Shown in pieces: positions 6,253 to 14,846 of a stretch of 28,429 bases of DNA. The DNA is from Oscillospiraceae bacterium (GTDB lineage Bacteria; Bacillota_A; Clostridia; Oscillospirales; Oscillospiraceae), in the NCBI GenBank assembly GCA_017459865.1, contig JAFUCD010000018.1:1-28429 (forward strand). Reading direction: 5' to 3'. A program made the translations under genes and the position numbers. A model generated the notes under the pieces. The model did not search any database. It saw only the letters and a program-made list of their open reading frames with translations, and was not told where the DNA came from. How positions within the stretch are numbered: the first letter of the stretch is position 1; each line of letters begins with the position of its first letter.

Positions 6253-8070
6253 TTATTTGATCGTTACGTTTCCAAAGCGCGCCAGCTCGTCGATGCTTCG
6301 CTGGTTGATCTGCTCGCGCGCGTCCATCTCGCTCATCTCCACGCGGATCGGGCGTCCGGCGCATGCCGATGCGGCGGCGCGGATCAGCTCCGATACGGTG
6401 GGGGTGTTGAATTGCATCGCGGCGAAGGACTTGTCCAGCCGCAGGTGCAGCGTGTCGCCGGAAAAGGCAGGGGAGACCTGAAGCGGGTCCTGCAGCAGCA
6501 TGTGATCCGCGATCGGGAGCTTGCCCTTCAGCGCGGCGCAGGTTTGCTGCCAGAGCGCGTCGGTGTCGCCAGTCGGCACGGGCGCGTCGTTCGGCACCGG
6601 CTCAGGCTCGGGCTCGGGCTGCGGCGCCGGTTCAGGCTCAGGCTCGGGCTCGGGCTGCAGAGCCAGTTCAGGCAAAGGCTCAGGCTGCGGCACCGGCTCG
6701 GGGACCGGCTCGAAGCGCTCCGCCATCGGGTCGAGCCGCATCGGCGGCTCCTCCGGGAGCGGCGGGCGGTCGAGGTCAAACGGCGGCGCCTCCGGCTCGG
6801 GAGTCGGCTCCGGAATGGGCTCCGGCTTTGGCTCCGGCTCCGGGACGAAAACGGGCGGTTCGGGGATCGCCTCTGCGGACGCGGGCGGCGTCTTCGGTTC
6901 GGGGATGGGCTCCGGCACGAACACCGCTTGCGGCGCGGCGCCGTTTTCCAGCGCGGTCACGCGCGCGGCGAGCGCCGAGACGTCGTCCTGCAGCTGCGGT
7001 CTGGCGAGCCGGATGATGCACAGCTCCGCGGCAAGGCGGGTGTCCGGCGCCTGCGCCATACCGGCAAGCGCGTCCTGCACGATCGTTAGATCCGCCAGCA
7101 GCCGCCCCGCGCCGAGCGCCCTGGCAAAGCTGTCGAGCGTTGCCGTGTCATACGTGCCGGAGAGCAGCGCGTCGCCGCCCTTGGGCGCCACGCAGCGCAT
7201 CAGCGCGTCGCGTATGAGTCCTGCCAGCTCGTCCAATAGCGCGGCGGGATCCTTGCCGTCCTGCCACAGGGCGCGAAACTGTGTGAGCGCTCCGGCGGCG
7301 TCGCCGCCGGCGGCTGCCTTCAGCAGCGCGCTCGTGCGCAGCGTCCCGGCGAGCCCCATCGCGGAGAGTACGGTCTCCTGCGTGATGTGCTCGACGCCCG
7401 CGCATTGATCGAGCAGCGTCAGCGCGTCGCGCATGCCGCCGTTGGCGAGCCGCGCGAGCAGCTGCGACGCGTCCGGCTGCAGATCGAGCTTTTCCTGCGC
7501 GGCGACGAAGTTCAGGCGCGCCGCGATGTCGTCCGGCACGATGCGCTTGAAGCTGTGGCGCTGGCAGCGGGAGAGGATCGTCGCGGGCACCTTGTGCAGC
7601 TCCGTCGTCGCGAGGATGAACATCAGGTGCTCCGGCGGCTCCTCCAGGATCTTCAGCAGCGCGTTGAACGCGCTCATGGACAGCATGTGCACCTCGTCGA
7701 CAATGTACACGCGTTTTTTCACGTTGGCGGGAGAGAACACAGCCTCGTCGCGCAGGGCGCGGACATTGTCCACGCCGTTGTTGGAGGCGGCGTCGAGCTC
7801 CACCACGTCCAGCACGGAGCCGTCGTCGATGCCCCGGCAGGCGGCGCAGCAGTTACAGGGGTTCCCGTCCACGGGGTGCTCGCAGTTGACCGCCTTGGCG
7901 AGGATCTTCGCGCAGGAGGTCTTGCCGGTGCCGCGCGTGCCGATGAAGAGATAGGCGTGGCTCAGCCGCCCGGTGCGCACCTGCTGCTTGAGCGTCTCGG
8001 TGATATGCGGCTGGCCCACCACGTCGTCAAACGTCTGCGGCCGCCATTTTCGATATAAAGCCTGATACGT
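6253..8070 (-). CDS. dnaX: DNA polymerase III subunit gamma/tau DnaX, 605 aa (probable ACG start)
   Basis: DnaX is the ATPase subunit of the clamp loader. It contains Walker [10 protein letters not shown] (44-52), a four-Cys zinc module ([13 protein letters not shown]), Walker B-type [10 protein letters not shown], and the sensor [11 protein letters not shown]. After domain III comes a Pro-Glu linker of about 115 residues, then the tau-type C-terminal region. The family normally starts M(S)[10 protein letters not shown]. Here that Met position is ACG (8070-8068), preceded at 8 nt by AGAAGG within AAGAAGGTGAT, which matches the anti-SD complement but for one base. Counting from ACG puts Walker A where E. 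coli DnaX has it. A GTG at 8079 overlaps that ribosome site, and an upstream ATG (8142) would read through a hairpin into unconserved residues. It lies downstream of the SRP RNA on the same strand, and ybaB follows. Confidence 0.94.
   Translation of the reverse strand, partial: TYQALYRKWRPQTFDDVVGQPHITETLKQQVRTGRLSHAYLFIGTRGTGKTSCAKILAKAVNCEHPVDGNPCNCCAACRGIDDGSVLDVVELDAASNNGVDNVRALRDEAVFSPANVKKRVYIVDEVHMLSMSAFNALLKILEEPPEHLMFILATTELHKVPATILSRCQRHSFKRIVPDDIAARLNFVAAQEKLDLQPDASQLLARLANGGMRDALTLLDQCAGVEHITQETVLSAMGLAGTLRTSALLKAAAGGDAAGALTQFRALWQDGKDPAALLDELAGLIRDALMRCVAPKGGDALLSGTYDTATLDSFARALGAGRLLADLTIVQDALAGMAQAPDTRLAAELCIIRLARPQLQDDVSALAARVTALENGAAPQAVFVPEPIPEPKTPPASAEAIPEPPVFVPEPEPKPEPIPEPTPEPEAPPFDLDRPPLPEEPPMRLDPMAERFEPVPEPVPQPEPLPELALQPEPEPEPEPAPQPEPEPEPVPNDAPVPTGDTDALWQQTCAALKGKLPIADHMLLQDPLQVSPAFSGDTLHLRLDKSFAAMQFNTPTVSELIRAAASACAGRPIRVEMSEMDAREQINQRSIDELARFGNVTIK
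6585..6925 (-). repeat. Pro-Glu-coding low-complexity repeat inside dnaX
   Basis: On the plus strand the DNA shows repeated GGCTCGGGCTC / GGCTCAGGCTC units, coding for PEPEPEP-type stretches. It joins the ATPase core to the C-terminal domain and is the flexible linker. Slippage between units would change its length in frame. Confidence 0.8.
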
Positions 8071-8108
8071 CGAAATCACCTTCTTGCTTGATACAAAGCC
8101 TCGCAGAG

Positions 8109-8291
8109 TTTCTTCGCTCGCAAGCGAAGAAATAAAATTCAATCATTTTTGCCGCGCGGCTCTGCCGGGTGGCAAAAATACATCTCACGGAGCGGAGGCG
8201 GCTCACATTCAAAAGCCATGGGCTTTTGAAGCCGAGACGCCGGATCGCAGTGCGATCCCCTCGATCCAAAGCCGGGACGGCTTTGGATCGA
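8109..8291. repeat. Run of five hairpins between SRP RNA and dnaX
   Basis: From left to right: 8109-8132 (10-bp stem TTTCTTCGCT), 8146-8178 (TTTTTGCC/GGCAAAAA with a partly paired interior), 8208-8230 (10-bp stem TTCAAAAGCC, 3-base loop), 8242-8258 (8-bp stem GGATCGCA, single-base centre) and 8261-8291 (13-bp stem TCGATCCAAAGCC, 5-base loop). All stems but the second are perfect. On the minus strand they follow the SRP RNA and precede dnaX. None has a strong T-run, so they are not ordinary terminators. Confidence 0.8.
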
Positions 8292-8305
8292 AGCGTCAGC
8301 TAAAA

Positions 8306-8602
8306 TAGTCCTTGACAAGACTGCACACCCGCCTTTGCATAGACGATATGCCCGTTACCACAGCAGCCAGCTCCGGTCCGGTTGCCCCACGGCACACGGA
8401 ATGACCCGCTTAATGCTGCTCGGTTCCCCGCCTGACATGGTTCACGGGGTTCCGTTGCGCGGGACCGGACCTTCATCACCGCTTACTGCGGTCAGACGAC
8501 ACATCGGCTATCCGGGGGCGGGAATTCATCCCTGCTGTAGCGGATTGCAGGTTACAGGGCACCGCTAGCTCCCCAACTAGTGCAGCCTTGTCAAGGACTA
8601 CG
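8306..8602 (-). ncRNA. ffs: Signal recognition particle RNA (large, Bacillus-type, with Alu domain)
   Basis: The minus-strand sequence has the Alu-domain start GGTGCCCTGTAACCTGCAA and the conserved helix-8 bulge: ACCATGTCAGG, a GGAA tetraloop region (GGGGAACCGAGCAGCA) and AGCAGCATTAAG. The two ends (TAGTCCTTGACAAG and CTTGTCAAGGACTA) pair over about 14 bp, closing the long rod seen in Gram-positive SRP RNAs of about 270-300 nt. The RNA carries Ffh (encoded here at 18942) and takes signal-bearing ribosomes to the membrane. Ends are estimated from the closing helix and promoter. The position upstream of dnaX is common in Firmicutes. Confidence 0.95.
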
Positions 8603-8609
8603 TTTAATT

Positions 8610-8638
8610 ATCATACTACACTTTTATCATTTTCGCAA
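8610..8638 (-). promoter_or_regulatory. Promoter of the SRP RNA
   Basis: Minus strand TTGCGA (8638-8633), a 17-bp spacer, TATGAT (8615-8610). The predicted start is at about 8602, exactly at the RNA's closing helix. The -35 begins 6 bp past the end of the hydrolase gene. Confidence 0.85.
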
Positions 8639-8644
8639 GGGTTT

Positions 8645-9571
8645 TTAGGAAATCCGTTGTTCCACCCAGTCCGCGATGTCAGCGCAGATCGTGTCCGAGA
8701 TCGTCTCGTCCAGGATCTGGTGGCGGCAGCCGGGGTAGAGCTTCATCGTCACATCGCCGCATTCCTTTTCATACCGCTTCATCACGCGCCTGACGCCCCT
8801 GCCGCTGTCGCCGATGGGATCGAGCGCGCCGGAGACGAACAGGATGGAGAGCTCCGGCGACAGCGTGCGGATGTGGTCGGGCTTCTGGATATATTCGACC
8901 GTCTTCATCAGCATCAGATATCCCGCCGCCGAGAACGTGAACTGACAGCGCGGATCGGCGTTGTAGGCCGCGAGCTTTTCCCGGTCGGAGCTCAGCCAGT
9001 CGTTCGTGGTCTCAATGGGCTGAAACGCCCGGTTGTAGTTTGCGATGCCGAGCGCCGTGATGCGCGCCGGGCGGTGGTTTGCCCCGCGCAGACGGATCAT
9101 CGTGCGCAGCGCGGCCTTCGCGCTCTGCACGACGGGGGCGGGAATGTCGCCCGTCGCCATCAGGATCACGCCGCGCCAGGTCTGCGGCGCCTCCATGCAC
9201 ACGCGCCGTGCGAGGAAGCTGCCCATGCTGTGCCCCAGCAGGAACACCGGCAGTCCGGGAAACCGCGCCTTTGCCACCGACGCCACCTTGCGGATGTCGT
9301 CCGCCATGGTCTGCGACGGGTGGTCGGCGGGGAAGATGCCCAGATCGTTCAGATTCGTCGCCGTCCAGCCGTGCCCGAGGTGGTCGTGCCCGATCACGGC
9401 GAAGCCGCGCGCGCACAGCACCTCCGCCAGCGGGGCATAGCGCAGGATGTGCTCGCACATGCCGTGAGTCAGCTGCACCACCGCCCGCGGCGCGCCCTCC
9501 GGCGTCCATTGGCAGACGTGCAGCTGCCGCTGCCCGCCCGAGGATGCGATCGTAAATTCCTGAAGCTTCAT
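8645..9571 (-). CDS. Alpha/beta hydrolase, monoacylglycerol lipase/S33-like, 308 aa
   Basis: Start at the ATG at 9571 with GGAGG 6 nt upstream; the frame is open for 44 more codons without similarity or ribosome site, and the promoter lies inside that stretch. Features of the Hydrolase_4 (serine aminopeptidase S33/monoglyceride lipase) group are present. The oxyanion region is VVQLTHGMCEH and the lid-side motif is GHDHLGHG. The nucleophile elbow is GHS115MGS, the acid D251 sits in VSGALDPIGD, and the His is H284 in GCRHQIL. There is no signal peptide, so it is probably cytoplasmic and acts on small esters or lysophospholipid-type substrates; the substrate cannot be told. It has its own promoter and runs toward the SRP RNA gene. 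Confidence 0.9.
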   Translation of the reverse strand: MKLQEFTIASSGGQRQLHVCQWTPEGAPRAVVQLTHGMCEHILRYAPLAEVLCARGFAVIGHDHLGHGWTATNLNDLGIFPADHPSQTMADDIRKVASVAKARFPGLPVFLLGHSMGSFLARRVCMEAPQTWRGVILMATGDIPAPVVQSAKAALRTMIRLRGANHRPARITALGIANYNRAFQPIETTNDWLSSDREKLAAYNADPRCQFTFSAAGYLMLMKTVEYIQKPDHIRTLSPELSILFVSGALDPIGDSGRGVRRVMKRYEKECGDVTMKLYPGCRHQILDETISDTICADIADWVEQRIS

Positions 9572-9617
9572 GTCGTGCCTCCTGCGTGTGTCAGAGCGCC
9601 TGTTTTCCGATGGCTCC

Positions 9618-9646
9618 ATCATACCTTTCCCGCCCGAAAAAAGCAA
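9618..9646 (-). promoter_or_regulatory. Promoter of the alpha/beta hydrolase gene
   Basis: Minus strand TTGCTT (9646-9641), a 17-bp spacer, TATGAT (9623-9618). The predicted start near 9611 leaves a leader of about 40 nt before the ATG at 9571. Confidence 0.65.
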
Positions 9647-9689
9647 GGGGATCGCGCGTGTCTGAGTTTGACAATGTGGCGAAGAGTGA

Positions 9690-9895
9690 AAATTTTGCGT
9701 CAATTTGTTTAGAAAAATACTTATATATTATTATTTACAATAAAACATTGGAAAACAAGCACTTTTCAAATTTTATAACAATAACGATTTTGCGCAATTT
9801 ACCTATGATTTAACTATTATCCAAAATTGTGGAAATACCACGAAATTAACACATTATTTTGTGGAATCATCCAGTAGACCCACATACTGGTAAAA
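9690..9895. other. AT-rich intergenic DNA
   Basis: This stretch is strikingly AT-rich beside the GC-rich genes (runs such as ATATATTATTATTTAC and TTTTATAACAATAACG). I see no coding frame with a ribosome site. It lies upstream of the extended -10 at 9899 and may act as an UP-type element or a site for a nucleoid protein or repressor. Confidence 0.5.
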
Positions 9896-9904
9896 TGTTA
9901 TAAT
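9896..9904 (+). promoter_or_regulatory. Extended -10 promoter upstream of the vWA gene leader
   Basis: TGTTATAAT matches TGnTATAAT exactly. The best -35 hexamer is poor (TAGACC, 18 bp upstream), as is usual for extended -10 promoters. Transcription from about 9911 would give a leader of roughly 550 nt before the gene at 10458. No better promoter is evident closer to the gene. Confidence 0.55.
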
Positions 9905-10131
9905 GCTGGTGGGAAAATTTGTCTGCGATTTGGCGGTCATTCAGTCATTTTTGCACACGGTTGAGTTTCTTCCTGTTTCTCCGGAAACACCGCGGCGTTT
10001 TCCCCAAGTATCTGCGGCGGTCTGATGCGCGTTCGCCGCAGGTACTTGCTGCGGGTTGACCATCAACCGCGGTGGAGACCGTCCGGCGATGCAAAAAACA
10101 CGGATCGCAAATCCAAATGGGAAGAAAAATC

Positions 10132-10175
10132 ACAAGGGGGTACCCCCTTGTATGCTTTCAGCAAGCTGAAAGCAT
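10132..10175. repeat. Two abutting perfect palindromes
   Basis: ACAAGGGGGTACCCCCTTGT (10132-10151) is followed with no gap by the stem ATGCTTTCAGC/GCTGAAAGCAT (10152-10175, 2-base centre). Both are perfect. Confidence 0.8.
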
Positions 10176-10245
10176 AATAAGCCTTTCCAAACCGGGCATC
10201 GCAACACATTTCCCCGCAGCCCCGGCCATGCGCGCCGGGACACGT

Positions 10246-10393
10246 GCCATCTCTCAGCAACCGGATGGCGCGGCGACCTTGCATCCGGTGACGTTGATGC
10301 AGGATCGCTCCGTGCGGACAGACCGTGCGCGGGCCTGTCATGCAATAAGCTCCGATGCTGCCGCGCCGCCTTTCAGCAACCGGGCGGCGCGGC
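10246..10393. repeat. Pair of hairpins with the same 12-base loop and different stems
   Basis: At 10246-10269 the stem GCCATC/GATGGC encloses TCTCAGCAACCG. At 10360-10393 the 11-bp stem GCCGCGCCGCC/GGCGGCGCGGC encloses TTTCAGCAACCG. The loops differ at one base while the stems differ but stay complementary. TTTCAGCAA is also present in the hairpin at 10152-10175. Confidence 0.75.
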
Positions 10394-10457
10394 GGACGGG
10401 GTGATTTTGCGTTTCAAATTTGTTTGAAAATCAATTGTTTTTGAGGAGGAAAATGAG

Positions 10458-13400
10458 ATGAAAAAGCGTATGCTCAGCGCGCTGGTGGCGCTCGTCATGC
10501 TCGTGTCGCTCGTGCCGTTCGCGGCGCTGGCGGAGGATGACCCGGCGGCAGCGGTTCCCATGGCGGAGCCTGACGCGCAGGATGTCGCCCCGGATAAGGA
10601 TTTGTTCTCTCCCGGGGAGATGACGACCGACAGCATGGTCACGAACAAATATCTGACCGAGAATGGCGAGGGCTACGACCTCACCATGTCGGCCTACGCC
10701 ACCGGCGGCACGATGACCCAGGAGCTGGAGTCGGACGTTCCGCTGGATATCGTGCTGGTGATTGACCAGTCCGGCTCGATGCTCACGCCTGATATGGCGA
10801 GCAGTACCGGCTATGAGTCCTCCACGAAGGACTGGACGGTGGATCAGGCGGTCGGTTGGTATTATCAGGTTGGCAACAACTACTATGAGATCAAGGCCGA
10901 AAAGGGCTCTCTTCGCAACGAGTATTATCACCCCACGCTCTCTGATGCGCTGATGGGCGTCTCCGGCGAGAGTCTGCACACCAGCTGGAACAGCTGGGCG
11001 ACTCCGTATCTGGTGCAGGACAGGAGCGGCAATCTTGTCACACTTTATGTCCGTACGCAGGGATATCTCGGCGGCTATGACGCGCAGTTTTATTATTATA
11101 ACACCGGCAGCAGCAGCGCGACGTTCATCCCTTTCAACAGCGCCAGCGGCTCTACCACCGCGTCCTATTCCCGCGGCGGTATCGGCACCGGAAGCATGGA
11201 CTCCAACTCCAATCGCCTCTGGACGACGGTTTACAGCAGCTCTACGACTAACGGCAATAACCGGTTGTATTATCTCGACGGCAGCAATCAGAAGGTTTAC
11301 ATTAGTGACGCTGTGACGTATTCCTCCCAGACGGCGCTGAGTAATACCACGCTCTATTATAAGACGACTACCAACATGACCCGTCTGGACGCGCTGCGCA
11401 GCGCCGCCGGACAGTTCGTGCAGTCCATCGGCGACCGCGCAGCGCAGACCGGCACGGATCACCGCGTCGCGGTCGTGGGCTTTGCCGGCAACGAGGTGCC
11501 CGCCATCTCGATCTATACGGACAGCAGCGGCAACGATGTAGACATCCCATACAGCCACATTCTGGGCAATAGCACCTATGTCACGCAGAATACCGGTCTG
11601 TTCGTGAACAAGAGCTTTAAAAACTACATCACGCCGAATCTGACAAGCGGCAATAGCGGACTGGGTAGCTCTATTAGCCAATATACAAGCCTCTACTCAA
11701 ATATCACATATTTTTACAAATATAACAGCACCTATTTCCCGATGCTGTACTCTTCGTCATCCAACCGCTGGTTTGATGTTTATACTGCAAGTGGTGGAAC
11801 ACTTAAAACAAGCCCGGTCAGCCCCTCCAGCGGCGACAACAACAGCAGCGACTATGTTGTTTATCGAGGCAGCTCGTATGACTATCCGTATTACGATAAT
11901 CTGGTCTACTATCCGGCGATCACAGAACTGAGTCAGGCGGATTATCAGAACGCGCTGGTGAAGGTCAACCAGAATGACACCAACAGCAACAACGTCAATG
12001 ACGATCTGGACTGGGCGGTCAGCCATGTGGACGCCTACGGCGGCACCTATCTGTCCTACGGCATGGCGATGGCAAACAACGTCTTTAAGTACAACACCAA
12101 TGTGGTGGACGGCGTGGAGCGCAAGCGCATCGTCGTGGTTTTCACGGACGGCCAGCCCGGCGGCAACGGCTTTGAGGAAGCAATCGCCAACGAGGCCAAG
12201 GCTGCGGCGTCCATTGCCAAGGATACCTATGGTGCAACTGTCTATACTGTGGGTCTCTATCCGACCTCTCTGGGCACACAGGTGGAAAACTTCATGCATG
12301 AGCTGTCCTCGGAGTATTTCACCACCACCACAGATGTTTACGCCACGACTGCGGACAGCAATACGAGCAGCACCTATTACTTTAATGATAGCAACGGTCG
12401 TCCGCACGCGGTGACTTGGCTGCGCAATCGTTACAATAGCCAAAATACAGAGCCGAAGTGGACGAACACACAGGTCGGCAACCGCACGATCCCGGTCACA
12501 GCGCACACCGGCGGTTCCTATACGCAGGCAGAATGGGTCGACTCTGAAGGCTGGCTGCGCGGCGCGAAGTATAGTGCGACGGATACCCGCACCGGCCCGA
12601 ATGACAACATCTGGCAGTTCTATTCCGTTGGCGAATCGACAGCGACCAACAAGGGCACATTCTACTATCCCGCGTCCAGCGCCTCCGAACTGGCGCAGGT
12701 GTTCCAGAGTATCTCTGAGTCCATCCAGACCCCGTATACAACGGTCTCTCTGAGCGCGGAAAACTCTGCCCTCAAGGACACCATCACCAAGGAATTTACA
12801 GTCAATACCAATAAGACCCAGAATCCGGTCACGTTCTCGCTTGAGAAGGGTACGGTTTCGTCCGAGGGCGCGGCTCCGGCGTTCGTCCCTGTGACAAACC
12901 CCACCAGCGCCGAGCGCGCGATCCTGAACGGCATCAGTTATACTTGGACAACGAATTCCGACGGCAGCAAGACGTTGAATGTCACAGGCTTTGACTATTC
13001 CGCCAACTATGTGGCCTACGGTCATCCCGGCTATAAGCTGGTTGCCACGGTTCACGGTCTCACGACGGACAGCCTTGGCAAGCTCTATTCCAACGACTCC
13101 ATGTCCGGCGTCTATAAGGACGATACCATGGTCGCCCCGCTGCCGATGCCCTATGTGACGAAGGAAGCTGCGGCTCAGACATACGTCATCGACTTCAACG
13201 GTAAGATGAAAATTGCCGAGGATGCGACGTTCCAGATCGCAGTCAACGAGCAATCGGGCGAGAATGGCATCTTCGTGAAGTCCGGCAATGCAGACGCCGC
13301 AGGCACGATCACCTATCAGCTCACAAGCGGCACGCAGACCTCCGCGAAGGGCACGACCATCGAGATCAACCAGGCGTATTCCTCCGCCGACACCGCCACG

Positions 13401-14831
13401 ATCTACGGCAAGTTTTACACCACCGCGTGGCAGGCCGGCACTGAGGGCGCGGCCCCGGCGAGCGTCTCCACGCTCGATGATACCGCGAGCTGGAAAAACG
13501 TCACCGTCATTCCCGCGAGCAGCATCTACTTTGACGACGATCTCGGCAATGCGGACGCAGCAGCCGTGACCGTCGGCGACGGCAGCGGCTACAACGCGAA
13601 TATATCCGTGTCCTCGCCCGATACCGTCAACACGGAAAAGGGACAGTATACCTTTACCTTCAACGGCACCGGCATCGATATCTACTGCACGACTTATAAA
13701 CAGGATACGACCGGGTCTGGTGATACCGCGGTAACCACGCAGGCTGGCTATGTGCAGGCGAAGCTGGACAATGACAACACCAAGGTCGTCACCATGCGCA
13801 ACTACTCCGAGACAACGCGCCGCAACGTCCCGACGATCAGCTTCACCGGCCTGACGAACGGCGAGCACACCCTCGTGCTCAACGTTCTCAGTTCTTCGAA
13901 CTACAAGCTCGACGGCATCCGCGTCTACGGCGCTGTGAGCGATCAGGAGCTGTACAACGGCACGAACGAGAAAAATGCCGCCTACGCCAACATCCGCGCC
14001 GCGCTGGTCAACGAAAACAAAACCGCGGGCGGCGTGACGATACCGACTGAGGGCAATAGTGATGCGCTGAGCGGCGTCCTGTTCGTGGACGACAGCAGCA
14101 AGATGAAGCTGAAACAAACGAACGAGTCGGGCAACGAGGCGGATGTCTATCAAAGCGAATTCGCTGCCTACACCGCCAACAGCCCGAAGAACGAGATCTA
14201 TCTCGCGCCGAGCGGAACCTCGATCACGCGCTATTCCGTCGATGATCAAGGCGTGCAGACTGAGACGACGAGTGCAATTACAGGAGGTCAGGCGATTACC
14301 TTCACGCTCAAGGGCGCTGCGGAGGGCAAAAACCTCTGGATCGGCCTGAGCGCGCCGGACAGCGGCGCCAACGGCGGTGCGGTGACGGTCAACGGAGACC
14401 CGATCAGCGTCACGAACGCCGTGGATATGTACTATCCGATCACGGACTATGTGACGTTCACCGGATCGGAAGGGAGCAAAACCGCCTCCGTGACGATCAC
14501 GAACAGCGGCAGCACGATGATTTCGGTCACGAATCTGAAGATCACGGATAAGCCGTCCGCCTCCGGTACGCAGCAAACGAATCTCAGCGGCCTGTCCGCC
14601 GAGGCGCTCAGCGCAGAGCTCTTCGCGCCCGTCACGATGCAGACCGTGAAGCTTGCGGCAAATGGCGGCGTCGACCCCGACGCGGTCGCGCCGGACACGC
14701 CGACCCAGCCCGAGACGCCCAAGCCGACCTGGGGCGACAACGCCCTGGATACGGCGGCGATCCTGAAGGCGCTGTTCCGGATTCTGCTCAGCAGCCTGAA
14801 CGATCTCTTCAGCGGCCTCGGCACATGGTAA
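10458..14831 (+). CDS. Exported giant vWA-domain surface protein, 1457 aa
   Basis: The signal peptide (MKKRMLSALV to AALAE) follows GAGGAGG with good spacing. A von Willebrand A domain is recognisable but split. Strand 1 with the MIDAS D103-Q-S-G-S107 is separated from helix 1 (near R309) by about 200 Tyr/Ser/Thr/Asn-rich residues. After VAVVGFAG a second insert of about 175 residues precedes the MIDAS Thr (T530, GGTYLSYGM). D564 lies in VVFTDGQPGG. The domain ends near residue 610. Later regions are beta-rich; about residues 1020-1160 resemble a galactose-binding-like jelly roll (FTFNGTGIDIYC, GLTNGEHTLVLNV, LDGIRVYG), with another beta region after 1220. The C-terminus is amphipathic (ILKALFRILLSSLNDLF), without LPxTG or an SLH domain, so the anchoring mode is unknown. 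A metal-dependent adhesin role is inferred from the vWA fold. The 97-aa peptide gene follows after 15 nt. Confidence 0.9.
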   Translation: MKKRMLSALVALVMLVSLVPFAALAEDDPAAAVPMAEPDAQDVAPDKDLFSPGEMTTDSMVTNKYLTENGEGYDLTMSAYATGGTMTQELESDVPLDIVLVIDQSGSMLTPDMASSTGYESSTKDWTVDQAVGWYYQVGNNYYEIKAEKGSLRNEYYHPTLSDALMGVSGESLHTSWNSWATPYLVQDRSGNLVTLYVRTQGYLGGYDAQFYYYNTGSSSATFIPFNSASGSTTASYSRGGIGTGSMDSNSNRLWTTVYSSSTTNGNNRLYYLDGSNQKVYISDAVTYSSQTALSNTTLYYKTTTNMTRLDALRSAAGQFVQSIGDRAAQTGTDHRVAVVGFAGNEVPAISIYTDSSGNDVDIPYSHILGNSTYVTQNTGLFVNKSFKNYITPNLTSGNSGLGSSISQYTSLYSNITYFYKYNSTYFPMLYSSSSNRWFDVYTASGGTLKTSPVSPSSGDNNSSDYVVYRGSSYDYPYYDNLVYYPAITELSQADYQNALVKVNQNDTNSNNVNDDLDWAVSHVDAYGGTYLSYGMAMANNVFKYNTNVVDGVERKRIVVVFTDGQPGGNGFEEAIANEAKAAASIAKDTYGATVYTVGLYPTSLGTQVENFMHELSSEYFTTTTDVYATTADSNTSSTYYFNDSNGRPHAVTWLRNRYNSQNTEPKWTNTQVGNRTIPVTAHTGGSYTQAEWVDSEGWLRGAKYSATDTRTGPNDNIWQFYSVGESTATNKGTFYYPASSASELAQVFQSISESIQTPYTTVSLSAENSALKDTITKEFTVNTNKTQNPVTFSLEKGTVSSEGAAPAFVPVTNPTSAERAILNGISYTWTTNSDGSKTLNVTGFDYSANYVAYGHPGYKLVATVHGLTTDSLGKLYSNDSMSGVYKDDTMVAPLPMPYVTKEAAAQTYVIDFNGKMKIAEDATFQIAVNEQSGENGIFVKSGNADAAGTITYQLTSGTQTSAKGTTIEINQAYSSADTATIYGKFYTTAWQAGTEGAAPASVSTLDDTASWKNVTVIPASSIYFDDDLGNADAAAVTVGDGSGYNANISVSSPDTVNTEKGQYTFTFNGTGIDIYCTTYKQDTTGSGDTAVTTQAGYVQAKLDNDNTKVVTMRNYSETTRRNVPTISFTGLTNGEHTLVLNVLSSSNYKLDGIRVYGAVSDQELYNGTNEKNAAYANIRAALVNENKTAGGVTIPTEGNSDALSGVLFVDDSSKMKLKQTNESGNEADVYQSEFAAYTANSPKNEIYLAPSGTSITRYSVDDQGVQTETTSAITGGQAITFTLKGAAEGKNLWIGLSAPDSGANGGAVTVNGDPISVTNAVDMYYPITDYVTFTGSEGSKTASVTITNSGSTMISVTNLKITDKPSASGTQQTNLSGLSAEALSAELFAPVTMQTVKLAANGGVDPDAVAPDTPTQPETPKPTWGDNALDTAAILKALFRILLSSLNDLFSGLGTW

Positions 14832-14846
14832 GGAGGTGGGGAAGCG

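Larger units (their letters stand above)
9911..10457 (+). promoter_or_regulatory. Long structured 5' leader (possible cis-regulatory RNA)
   Basis: No convincing gene is present. The stretch is packed with hairpins: 9974-9989, 10006-10047 (AAGTA-CTGCGGCG with CGCCGCAG-TACTT), 10051-10070, 10132-10151, 10152-10175, 10221-10239, 10246-10269, and 10360-10393. A last one, TTTCAAA-TTTGAAA, lies close to the gene's GGAGGA ribosome site. I could not match it to a known riboswitch class. It may be an unknown leader RNA, a separate small RNA, or a set of palindromic repeats. Confidence 0.5.

Noticed and set aside
8071..8142. dnaX start at the upstream ATG at 8142
   Set aside because: It would place a perfect hairpin in the coding sequence, has no good ribosome site and adds residues absent from DnaX proteins.
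10201..10400. Known riboswitch (SAM, cyclic-di-GMP, cobalamin or THF type)
   Set aside because: The CAGCAACCGG blocks recall part of a SAM-I core, but the remaining conserved elements of each class are missing.
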